64,000 bases of DNA from Prunus persica (taxonomy: Eukaryota; Streptophyta; Magnoliopsida; Rosales; Rosaceae). The translations under genes were made by a program, and so were the position numbers. This document shows positions 32,401-43,629 of the stretch, piece after piece. How positions within the stretch are numbered: the stretch's first letter is position 1; each line of letters opens with the position of its first letter. The DNA lies in the NCBI RefSeq assembly GCF_000346465.2, contig NC_034009.1, positions 13,587,730 through 13,651,729 of the forward strand, written 5' to 3'. The notes beneath the pieces are model-generated. The model had not been told where the DNA came from. It made no database searches and worked only from the letters and a program-made list of their open reading frames with translations.

Positions 32401-33024
32401 CTCTTGGTTCTTTCGCCTGTGATAATCCCCAACAGCATCAACAGGTCTGCCATGAGGCCTAAACCCAAAAATCTGAGCCATGTCCAGCAGAGTTGGAGCC
32501 ATGGGACCCACACGGAAATCAAATGTGTTGCTGGCAGAATTCCAAAAACACAAGGCAGCAGCAAGCAGGTTCTCATCTCTGTTAATCGACTGCTTGGACA
32601 GAAGAATGGCGTCATAGAGCCCAGCTCTCCTCCAGTGACCCCCATATCTCGGGAGAAGTCTGTCAATCCAGTCTGCCCATTTGACTGGACTGTTCCTCAC
32701 CTCGCTGGACGGGAAAGATCGACTCAAATTCTTGCTAACCCAAGAATGAGAAGCCAGGGCGGAAGTACTCTCGAAGCACAAAGGAGCCTCGGCGTCCTTT
32801 TTCAGCAGTTCTGCCGCCTCAGCCGGAACAGGGCCAAACCAGTGAGGCCCCAGCACCAGGGTATTCTCGAACAAATGAAGAACATTTTCATCCAGATTCT
32901 TCTGAGCAAAAGGATGGAGCTTGCTCCTAACCTCTATTGCGTGGGCATCAATACCGCTCCCAGTAATGTAATCAGGAGGGATTGAAGCTGAAGAAGACTG
33001 AGCATGGGACCTTGGGGAAGACAT
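29444..33024 (-). pseudogene. Antisense multi-exon gene: plant mobile domain plus coiled-coil protein
   Basis: Seven exons can be joined on the minus strand: 31367-33024, 31235-31291, 30998-31159, 30703-30916, 30379-30630, 30232-30300, 29444-30156. All introns are GT-AG, giving roughly 1040 codons. Exon 1 encodes a plant mobile domain (aminotransferase-like, MAIN/MAIL1 family) with WADWIDRLLPRYGGHW, LLSKQSINRDENLLAAALCFW and VGPMAPTLLDMAQIFGF. The middle has a basic nuclear-like stretch (GRRKRKGPG) and acidic E-rich segments. Exon 7 encodes a coiled coil (ADKLEKQIEELQKQLAEC). Three apparent one-base disruptions (GGGG near 32058, near 30731-30745, near 29800-29812) suggest a decayed copy. Introns can persist because they run antisense to the genomic RNA. 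Function is unknown. Confidence 0.72.
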
Positions 33025-33136
33025 TTCGGATTCAAGGAAGGAAGCAGAGAGAAAAGGGGGAAGTTCGAAGGAAACGATGAAAACCCGAAGAGAAGTTCCA
33101 AGTTTGAAAGGCTAAGAGGCAGTGGGTCTGAAATTT

Positions 33137-33147
33137 CTTTTTAAAGG
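33137..33147 (-). promoter_or_regulatory. Candidate promoter element of the antisense gene
   Basis: Minus-strand CCTTTAAAAAG lies about 115 bp upstream of the antisense ATG at 33024 and could serve as a TATA-like element. The 345 bp between that ATG and the 3' LTR are the only space for a dedicated promoter. Weak evidence. Confidence 0.25.
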
Positions 33148-33369
33148 GAAGGCTCGAAACGTGAGAGGAAGAAGAAGATACGGCAGCTGGTGATTATTGG
33201 CTAGTAACTAGCCAAATAAATAGCCGTTTTTCTTCTCCCACGAACTCTAGATCATTATGGGCGGACGTGACAGACGCACGAAGCGGAAAAGACTGGCGCG
33301 CAAATTCATGGCAAAAACATTAAGTCTGAAAAACCGTTCCAAAAACAAGTTCAGACTTAATGGGGGCAT

Positions 33370-34858
33370 TGTTTGGGCCTAAATTTGACACACCAAAGAG
33401 ATCCAGAAACAGGCCCATGGTGAAATACTTATCCAGTCCCAAAAAACCCAAAGCGTAGAAAGCTGTCATATTGGGCCTTTGAAGATCAGCCCACAAAATA
33501 TTGTTTAAACTCAAGCCCAAGAGACTAAAGACACATTCACGTGGCTACCTCACCTCTCTGGAAAGTCAGCAATTCCAACTAGAGTTTTTATGTGAGAAGG
33601 GACGTTTCTGAAAACACTGCCGAGAAAGAAAAATCAAAGGGGCGTCTATGATCAGAGACTTTTTTGCTCCAAAGCAACACACCATCTTCTAAAAAGATTT
33701 CGCAAATCACGTTTTCAAAAGCAGGAAACAGGGAGTTGTTCAGAAAATACAAAAGAAAAATCAAAACCGCCATAGGATCAGCTCACACAGACGGTGGCAT
33801 TAAAATAGAAAAACCGTCAGCCAGGAAACCAGGGAAGGGATCGCTATAGGAAGTGACCACTGGGAGTCTATCTGCCATAATTGATAAAAATCTTTCCTGC
33901 TTTACGTTTTGAGAAATCTTTTGCCGCCCATTATTAAAATATAAAACCACCTTCAAAAGGAGGGTCTCTTATAAAAACAGAAGCAGGCAAGAAAGAAAGG
34001 ACACTCAACTCATCAACCAAAAAAAACAACAGCAAGAAAAACAGCCAAGAGCTCACTTAAATTCCAAGAGAAACCAACCTTAAATCAGAATTCCAAGGTT
34101 CAGACTTAGAAAACAAATTTCCTAGAACGAGATCCCTCGTTACAAATTTGGTTCAGCAAAAGCCAAGACAAACATAGTCTGAGTTTTCACAACTATGAAA
34201 ACCTCAACAAATTTTACAGCATGGTTCCAGCTTGCTAAATCCTCGAGAATAGCCACTTCTGTCCCTTCAGACTGAAGAAGTCACAGTTCTGCCCGCTCAA
34301 GAGCCTCCCAAGGCTTGAAGTAGATTGAAGCTCCGCCAAAATCGAACTTTGGTATCGATTTACAGCTGAAGCCAAGCAGCTAAAGTTGTTGACAGTACAG
34401 TCCAGCATAGACATACCCAGTCCAGCCCGGATAAGAAGTTTCTACCTAGGCAGAAATGGGATTCCAGCCATCCTTTTGCCTTTCTAGAGTTGATTTCTCC
34501 CTTCTTAATTTTGTAAAAGGCAGTTCTGCCTGAAACAGTACTTTATTATTATCTATTCTGGCCAGAACAACCATTTTTGATACTGAGATAAATTGTGAAA
34601 GTCCTCACCAGTCTGAGGCAAGAAAAGAACTTACTTGGGAGATATTCCTCACCCAAATTCACAATTGTTTGTTTTAGAAGTCAGTAACTTGAGGCGCAAG
34701 TTATCCACTCTAAAAATAAGTCTGCTAGAATTTACATTGCTAGCAGTGGCACGCTCGCACACCAAAGAAAGCTGACTTGTCGACCAACAAGTGGTCTCCA
34801 AGCCAGTGGGGAACTTCGCCCTTCCACATCAGGAGTTAAACACGAAAACGGGTGAACA
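33370..34858 (+). repeat. 3' LTR of the gypsy element
   Basis: 1489 bp, the same length as the 5' copy and about 99.6% identical by eye. It is preceded by the polypurine tract AATGGGGGCA and followed by the target duplication CTTAT (34859-34863). Confidence 0.93.
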
Positions 34859-34863
34859 CTTAT

Positions 34864-35125
34864 TTGGTTAGGATTATTCTTACCCATAAATAAGATATTG
34901 GAATTAATCAAGGAAATTTGATGGAAATCTCATCCTTTCTTTGGGGAGATATTCCCATCTTAAATCAAAGATAATTTTTCTAATTAAATAAAATTTAATT
35001 AGGATATTTAGTTCACCTAAGGAATATTCCTTTTTCATGTGTCGTTCATCTATTGGTTACCGAAATATGTGTTCACACATATAATACACAATGGACGGGA
35101 TGATAACAATATATCCGACTCACCC
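34864..35125 (-). mobile_element. Distal part of the older LTR split by the gypsy element
   Basis: Continues from the segment ending at 20423 when the gypsy element and one CTTAT copy are removed. The sequence up to GATATATTGTTATCATC on the minus strand looks like the U3 start of an LTR, with a possible TG end near 35125. The identification is tentative. Confidence 0.35.
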
Positions 35126-35391
35126 CATTGCCATCCTTAATGTCTATTAATTTAGTGTGCATCACTTTTGGAAGAAATTATTTAATGATGTTTTCTTATG
35201 CTGGAGCTCAACAAATTTGTGGGTGAGCCGATTAAACAAACTTGCTTGATTAGAATTACATAAATAAAAAGACTATTTTCTTTTTGGTTATACCCGTCTT
35301 TTGAGATAATATATCCTATAAATTTTGTAGTGAGCAAAGAGAGGCTGGAACATTAAGGATATTTTGACGCAGAAAAATAATCGAACATTTA
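35126..35391. other. Intergenic, no gene seen
   Basis: AT-rich sequence without recognisable genes; the last three bases (TTA) form the target duplication of the next MITE. Confidence 0.4.
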
Positions 35392-35696
35392 GTGCATGTT
35401 TGGCATTGCTTATTTGGGGTGATAAGTGATTTTTTAAAAATTTTGGGAAACCCAGTCCGTTTGGTAAATTATGAAAAAATTGCTGTGAGAGAGAGCTATA
35501 AGGGAAAATAGCTAATGAGTGCTTTCATTTTCTAATTATGCAGGAATCAGTTTCGAAGAGACGCTAGGTTTAAGGATTATGCGGGAATTAGTACCAACAA
35601 TACATTTAACAAAAAGTTTACCAAACGCCAAACTACTTTTCTCACAGCAAATCTGACAGCGATTATTTTCACAGTACAGCAATGCCAAATTGGCCC
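35392..35696. mobile_element. Harbinger-type MITE
   Basis: The terminal inverted repeats GTGCATGTTTGGCATTGC and GGGCCAATTTGGCATTGC (read from the right end) are flanked by a perfect TTA duplication (35389-35391 and 35697-35699). That target size and sequence are typical of PIF/Harbinger MITEs. 305 bp, non-coding. Confidence 0.75.
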
Positions 35697-35776
35697 TTAG
35701 ACCCACAAGAGCATGCAGACCCAAAAAGGTCTAAATAATAAGCATTAACAACATAAAAGGGGCAAACTACACAATA

Positions 35777-36482
35777 GATGTGTTAAATGGGTTGGGCTAG
35801 CCCAGCACGGCGCTAGCCTAGCCTTTTTAAATAGGGCACGACATGGCCTAAGAATGATTATTGGCGAGTCGTGCTAGGCAGGACACAAAAGCATGGGGCA
35901 TGCCCGGATTAGAAAATAAGCCCAATGGATTGAGCCGGCCCAACATGGGCCGTGGCCCACTTCAAGCCTGATCGACCCACTTAACTTTGTTTTTGATTTT
36001 TTATTTTATCAAGGCCCACTTTAGGTAAACCATCTATTAGCCTCCTTCCTCTCTCGATATTTACATATATGGGCTTTGATTTGGTGGCTTCTTCCAACAA
36101 ATCATATATTTTTATATTAAATAAATACTACAATAAATCCTCAATTTTTAGTCCCATATATCCTCAATAAATAAATACTTCAAGAAATCCTCAATTTTTA
36201 ATCTCATATTACATATAAAAAAGGTATGAACGCATTATAATTTTTTTCTTCTATAAATTTAATATGCTAGCATGAGTTTTTTTTATATATAAAAGAAATT
36301 CAAGTTAAATGGGTGAAGCACAGGCCCAACTCAAGCACGACATGAGCACGGCGTGATTCAATATGGACTTGGATTTTGAGCCAGGATCAAAGATTTTGAT
36401 AAATGGACTAATATGACACAAACAGATTGATTAAACCAACTGACCCAACCCAACCTGAATAACATACATTTGACATCTCTGC
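35777..36482. mobile_element. Possible non-autonomous hAT-like element
   Basis: The left end TAGATGTGTTAAATGGGTTGGG and the right end (reverse complement AGAGATGTCAAATG, followed inward by GGTTGGGTTGGGTC) share the AGATGT/AAATG core. The interior is rich in GGCCCA and GGGCC motifs. No clear 8-bp duplication could be fixed, so the ends are uncertain. Confidence 0.35.
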
Positions 36483-36785
36483 ACACCCAAAGCAATACAA
36501 GTTAACTTCTACTTTGTTCGATTTTCTTTTCACTTTTTGTAATTGAACTTCAATATGCGTCCAAAATTAGGACCCAAAATTTAATATGTCACAATTTAAT
36601 CACTAAACTAATTTTTTGTGTGTAATATGTAACAAAAAGGAAAAAAATAAATAAATAAATAAAATCTTATTTTAGGCCCGATACTCGAAAAATAATTAAA
36701 AAGCCCAATATTTTCATGAAGAATTCACTATGATATATGTGATCCATGCATACTAGCATGAAAAAATAGATACAATTTTGCTATT

Positions 36786-39700
36786 TCACTTGAACAGATT
36801 GTCTATTTGGTCCTTGTATTGAGCCACGATTCTATCCCTTCGAATTTTCATGGTTGGAGTCATTAAGCCACTGTCAATCTGCAATAGAAACAGATATAAT
36901 CAGTCAAGAAGTCACAGCAGTAACTTGCAAGGCTAAGGACAATGCTGATGGCATGGATGTTTTACCGTAAAGGGTTCATCCGCAATTAAGATTGGTCCAA
37001 TTTGAAATGAACGCCCTGAAGTCCTGCTCAAAAATAGAAGGAAAATTATGAGCATGTTTACCAAACAGCTAAACCTTCTTAGACAACTGAGTCTCAAACA
37101 TGGCAGAACCTGTCCAAAGCTTAAAGTTATAGGCCATTTGGTACATTAAGGCAGACTAAGGGTTGTGAGAAATTACAATTAATCGTCTCGGAATAATTTG
37201 CAGTATTCAACATTTTGGTTTAGACCCCAAAAACTTAAGCTGTTAAGGAAACGACATTGCTAAGGTAGCAATATTTAGTGCACTTCTATGGGACTTTCGT
37301 TTACTGAACCCAATGAGAAAAAAAAGATAAAACAAACATAACAAAACTTGCAGTCATGCAAACCTTGTCCAGTATTATCCAAATAATGAACCTAGAAAGA
37401 TTTTACCATTTTCTCAATTCTTCGTATAACAAGTTTGTCATTCTGTCGTTACTTAGGTCAGAGGCATCAATATCTACAAGAGACAACTTTTTTGCTGCAA
37501 GTAAAGCCTCTTCTTTGTTTGGAACAATTATTGCCCCAAGGCGTCGTTGATCCTACATATATGAACGCCCACCACATACATAATCAGTATATCAACAATA
37601 TAAGTGGGAGAATGAAAACAAACTGAAACTGATATTGGATTAACCTGGCCAATGACAACAATTTGTTGAATTAAACTACTTCTCAAGGCAGCTTCCTCAA
37701 GCTCTGCTGGTTCAATATTTTCCCCTAGTTGAAAAATGCCGACAAGCTCAGTGTCAAGGAAAAGGAAAAAGAATGAGATTAAAAAAAAAAACACAAAATC
37801 ATATGAGTTGCATTCACATTCATAAAGTAGACTTCAATCAAAGATAGAAACTTAGAGTAAAAGATAGTTAAGAGAAGCAAGAAAGGAAACACCTAAATAT
37901 TTTTCTTGAGATCCAAACGTATAAATAAATAAGAGCAGCCTGCTACTGGATAGTGTCAGGCTCTAGCCTGCAATAATTTGTTCTTGCATAGAACATAGCT
38001 TAACCAGAAAAAATTAAAACATTTATGAAATAGAATAAGCTCAAGTTCACCATTACCATAAACACAAATGAATTTTAGAATGAGCAAAGTTCTCTGTGCA
38101 CATAAATTCATATAGTTGAGATATCTGGAAAGATGCAAGTGAATACATATACCACAATAGCATAACTATCTATCTATCTATCTCCATAAAATATAAACAC
38201 GCAAGACTATTTGCATGTGACGGAAAAACTTAAGATTTGGCATTTAAGTTTAACACAAATGATTACATTCAGCACTTTAATTTTTATACATCTTCAATAC
38301 TAATCATGGGATTTCTTTATACTTTTAGTTTCAAATTTTCTTTATTTTCAAGTAACTAGTAAGAAGATCCATGATAAATTTGCAGAAGAAAATTAAGCTA
38401 TTAGTATACCTGTAGAAAGAACTATAGTGTCCTTGGCACGTCCTTCAAGGACAACCACACCTCCACAATGACGACTTCGCCCTGTTGAATGGTGAGGAGC
38501 AATCCAGCCTATGTCTCCAGTGTTTAGCCAACCATCATCATCCAGAACGTGCTTTGTAGCTCCTGGATTCTAGTCCAAACATGAACAAAAAGGTCACAAA
38601 ACATATAATTAGGTAAGGGAAGAGTATGTTGAATTTGGATAGTACTAAAAAGCAAATTCAAATTGTATGAATTAAGTTCAAAAGAAATTCGAAATATGAA
38701 GACAATAACTATGAGATTTCTCAAATATATTTATCCACCCGCATTCCTAACCCTATTTGCACTTCAGGTATAACCAAGAAGGTGTAGATTAAATTTAAGG
38801 ACAATGGAAGTCTACAAATAGACAAACAGGCATAGATATGTATATAGATACACACACATAACAATAAAAATTATTGATACCTTGTAGTATCCTTTCATCA
38901 CTGGTGGCCCCCTAACTTTTAAAATGCCACTTAAACCAGGGGGGAGAACTTCACTAGTTTCAGAATCTACAACTTTGAACTCTATATGTCGAATTGGATG
39001 CCCAACTGAACCAACAACCTTTAAGAAAGTACACAAAAGAGAGAAAAAGAAAAGTCTTTTAAGAATAGAACTAAAAGATAAGTCTGAAATGTCTGAAGAA
39101 TCCAGTGCCAACAATTTCAAGAGACTTATACAACCACAAAGTAATCATTGTAAATTTCAAATACAATTGTAATAACCAAAAAAAGATAAAGTTGATATAC
39201 GGAAACTGAGTAATAACTTTGCACTAGCCGTAGGATACTTCTAGCAGTATGGGATGTGATTGCTTGTTCATGGTATGACCATTAATTTAAACAGAATGGC
39301 ATCCTCATTTGTGAACTCTTTTATGTTTGCTATTGATTCCTCAGGTGAAGACAAACAAAAGTATATCAAGTGCAACTCAACAACACAAACTAACACTCCC
39401 CTTGTTGACTAAGTCCACAGAACAAGGAAACCAAATTGGGCCGTACACATAATTTTAAATAATATTTCTTACATTACAGTTTGGTCGTCGAGCAGCAACA
39501 ACAGGAGAAGTCTCTGTTAAGCCATATCCATTCAGCAGTTTCACGTCAATTGCCTGCAAGCATACAACACTAAAATCATAGCTGTTATCCAAAACATCTA
39601 TTGGGCAAGAAAAATATGAGTGAAAACCAAACCTCAAAAAATTTATCAACATGTGAAGGCAGAAAACCTCCTCCACTGATGCCAGCCTGCAGGAAGCCAC

Positions 39701-42700
39701 ATAATTCCCTTATTAGTGCCTCAGTTTCTAATCAACACCACAATATCTGGTTTTATCAATCAGATATGCTTAAAAAGATCAATAAAAGTAAAGAGAGAGT
39801 ACAGATTCCCTTCTGAAACAGAGTTACCTCTGCAAATGAGAAAACGAAATGTAAAAAGATTTCTTTAAGTGAAAGTAATCACTTCAAGAACTTTTTATCT
39901 GGCTTAATCTACGAAGGTAACCATGGAATACCACTTTACAAAAAGTAATGTAATTGTACAAAGAAGCTACAAATAAAACTCAGACATAAGATGACCTTTG
40001 ATATTCCAAGAGCAGAGTGAATATTTCTATAAACTAGTTTCTTTCCCAACACATGCAAAGGCCATAGTAATGCAGCAATAACTCTTGCCCATAACCAATC
40101 TGATATTGAAACAAGATATGGCGGTTGCTTCTGGTTCCTCGTCAAATATGTCCCCTATAAACCAAATCAAAATCAGTCAATGCAATTAAGTTTGGCTCAA
40201 CAGATTGATCCAGATTGATCATACGATTTAAATAGATTCCGTTAAAAAAAAAAAAAAAAAAAGAGCAATTGAATTGTTATGAAGACCCATTTAACGGTTG
40301 GGTCATGCATTTCAAGGTTATTTAAATTAGTATATAGATTCCAACAAAGCTGGTATTTCTCTTTGTGTAACCTCTTTGATGTCAAGGCATAATACGTTAT
40401 TGGACCATAGTGCATGAACATGAGCATTGACCAACGATATGTAGCCAAATCTATCAAAGATAATAGGTCTGTTGACGGCATCTTCCATTGGGGTATTTAC
40501 AGAACCCTTTCCTATCTCCACAAACTAAGCTAAGTATGAAGGAGATAAATATAAGTGGGGTTACCTTGAGGGAACCCACAATCATTTACTTTGGGTACAG
40601 TGGTTGACCAGCAGTAATGTTTTATTCTTTTACAACAATCTCTGTTTACTAAGTATCGACATATTTTAACTTTAAAAAAACACAACCACAAATATGAAGC
40701 AAAACGCATGTCCCTGTTAATTACTAACAGGGAGCAATTCGACCATACAGAAAGGTATTAATTTAGTTGTCTTACAGCAATAAGACGCCATGAACCCATT
40801 AAAGAACAATGAAATAGTTACGTCATACCATGGCAGACTTATATCATATGTTATTAACTGATTTTTCCACAAAATAATAAATTATTAAAACAATCAGATT
40901 ATCAGTAATCGACATGAAAATGAAATAGAAAAATAAACGTGGTGTGTACTGAATGTTTGTTTGGAAATGAGAATAACAAATAACAAGACTTGTTAAAGAA
41001 GACTAAAATCTCAGATAATGAACCTCATAGATCCTCTTAAACTCCATGTATGCCAAACTGATCCTTATGAATGTAAGTGCAACAAACTTAAGAACTGTAG
41101 AGCTAGAAGAAATTTGTTTCTGAATCCCGCTGCAAAGAGACAAAATAAAGAATTTAACATCAACAAAAAAAGAAAAAAAGAAAAAGTAAAAAAGGAATCT
41201 ATTCTATCTCACCTAAACAAAGGTCTAGATATACCAGTAAACTATGCAGAGCATTCATCATTCCATCCTTATAATTACAGTACAACATTTCAGAATTGAG
41301 GAAATTTAAAAGAGATCTAAACAGACATCTCAGTTTAACATGTGAAGCTAATTTGATCTTTATTTGGCACATCCACCACATGATTTTAACCAACCTTACC
41401 GGTAAAGAAATGAAAGGGGTTTCAACAGATAACCCTATATGAGCATCAACTTTAAACAAACATTATGAACCCAAGAAAAGATATACCTGTAAAGTGTCTC
41501 ATACACTAAAGGAACTGAAATTACATAGTTTGGTTGATATTGCCGCAAATCATCCTATCACACAATAAAAGCACCAATCAATTTCAACTTATAGAATCAT
41601 AACGAGACTTAAGTATTCCATTTCAAACTAACAGATTTTCTTTTAATTCTACTACAAAATCACCGCCAAATAGTATAAAGTTAATATAGAAAGCAAGAAT
41701 TGTTAAGGCAAGCCCTTAGAGTGTCTTGCCACTAAATTTTAGCTCTGAAATAGCATTTCCAAAAAATTGAATATACCAAAGAAAATAACATATTGCAAGA
41801 AAATCAGCATCAATATAATAATACCTTCAATTTCCTCACATTTGTGTAAAACTGCTCAATGCCACACGTAAAAGCAAAGTACTCACAAGCTCGTTCATAG
41901 CAATGCCAAGGTGGGAGCATGCTAAGAAATTTGTCCCCACCTACAGCAGGTACAATGTCTGAGAGGTTCTTTATCTGGGAAAAAACAACAAAAATAGCCG
42001 CAATATGTGTCAAATATAATTTATTATGGCAAGTACTGGTTTCAATTATACCAAAAAGAAACTGAGGAAGGTGTTTCAAGATGCAGCAAATACTTGCCCA
42101 AAATGCAATACAAGTAAGAACAGTGGAAAACAAAAGAAATAGTTAATAGAACTGCCTCTTTCAACAATCATTGACATACAAACTCACATAATCATCTCGA
42201 AAAAATACAACTAAAAACAAAACAAAAGTACCCAAAATCTATCTCTATCATAGAACGTTCAAAGGTGGGGCCTACTATTTTAGATATTATATCTTCGTAA
42301 AATATACACCCCAAATACCAACCTGATGCATCAGATTTCGATGGGTGAGGATGACCCCTTTTGGGTTGCCACTTGTTCCACTTGTATATACTAATGCAGC
42401 AACATCATCTGGTTTGATAGGTTTATGCAGACAGTACTGCTCTGCAATCAGAATATTTACATTAGAGGCTGCATACTGACCAACCATATCATAGTCCATT
42501 TACAGAAACAATAGAAGAATGTTTAGAAGATAACCAGTAGAATACAAGTCATTCCATGAAATAACTGTCTCTGTTTTCCAAATTCTAAGTGGCATGCCTT
42601 TCCATCAGAGGGTATTCTTTCGCCTAAATTTTTTATAAACTTTATGGCATACCAGATGACTAATGCCAAAACTATAATCACAAGAGCCCCAAGGTTAACC

Positions 42701-43592
42701 CTTTAGGTGAATTTGTAATTCAACAAAAAAAGCTTACTACTTATCTGGGGCAGAGCAAAGACAAAGAAAAGAAAAAACAGAAGAAACTGACCAAACAATC
42801 CAATCCAAGTTGTTTGGGGTCAGACTTGAAAGTTACAAGACCAACTGGTTCAACCAGTTGTTCTGTCAAGTTTGGAGTTTAAAAAACCAAAAAACCAACC
42901 CAATCCAATTCATAAACTTAGGTATTTTAATGAGGTGTTGTAATTTTTATGGGATTGCGTATTATGCTTTGCCTGCACTTAATTATTATGTTCCAGCCCT
43001 AAATCATGATTTATTTTGTCTAATATGCATGCTTTGTGATAGCAACACTGAAATTATGAAAAGGGCTTAATGGATAAAAGAAAAAGAAAGAGATGATTGG
43101 CGTACAAGCATCATCAGAATTAAGCACGGTAAAGGATTTAAATGTATTTCAAGGCAAAAAAGGAAATTACTAACAGAAACAGATGGATGACATACGTTTA
43201 TCATCAGAATCAAGCATAATCTTACGACTATCTCGTCCCAAATCTAGAATCTCCTTGTAGTTAAAAATAGGAACCTTTCCTTCACTGACCAGGCTTGACT
43301 TCTCCCCCCATAACAGAACAATAAATTTAATAGGCTTGGAATAGAATTCTTCTGAAAATCGATTTAACAATTCAGGACTGTCCACAGCAAGTGCAACACT
43401 GTTGTAGCAATGAAGTTAAACTCAAAATTATTCCGTGGAGTCAGCAATGCTTTTGTAAATACATAAACTCATTCATTATAATTCCACGTACTTTTCATTG
43501 ATCTCAACCAAATCCCACTACTAACTTGCTAGAATGGGAAAGTTCAGATTAAGATACACAATGAATTCAAACAGATATGAACTATCTTATTC

Positions 43593-43629
<37 letters not shown>

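Larger units (their letters stand above)
20424..34858 (+). mobile_element. Ty3/gypsy retrotransposon (TAT-like), complete with LTRs and TSD
   Basis: Identical-length LTRs (20424-21912 and 33370-34858, 1489 bp each) start TGTTTGGG and end GTGAACA. They are flanked by a perfect 5-bp duplication CTTAT (20419-20423 and 34859-34863). Inside, on the plus strand, are a primer-site region, gag, protease, reverse transcriptase/RNase H and integrase. Then a separate multi-exon gene lies on the minus strand, and a G-rich polypurine tract (AATGGGGGCA) precedes the 3' LTR. The protease DGGAAINL motif, the second RNase H before integrase, and the long extra region after integrase fit the TAT lineage. Coding frames contain stops and frame changes, so this copy is probably non-autonomous despite its youth. 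Confidence 0.93.

Noticed and set aside
31936..32985. 349-codon plus-strand frame overlapping the plant-mobile-domain exon
   Set aside because: It is the complementary reading of exon 1 of the antisense gene; its product has no recognisable motifs, whereas the minus strand gives a clear domain.
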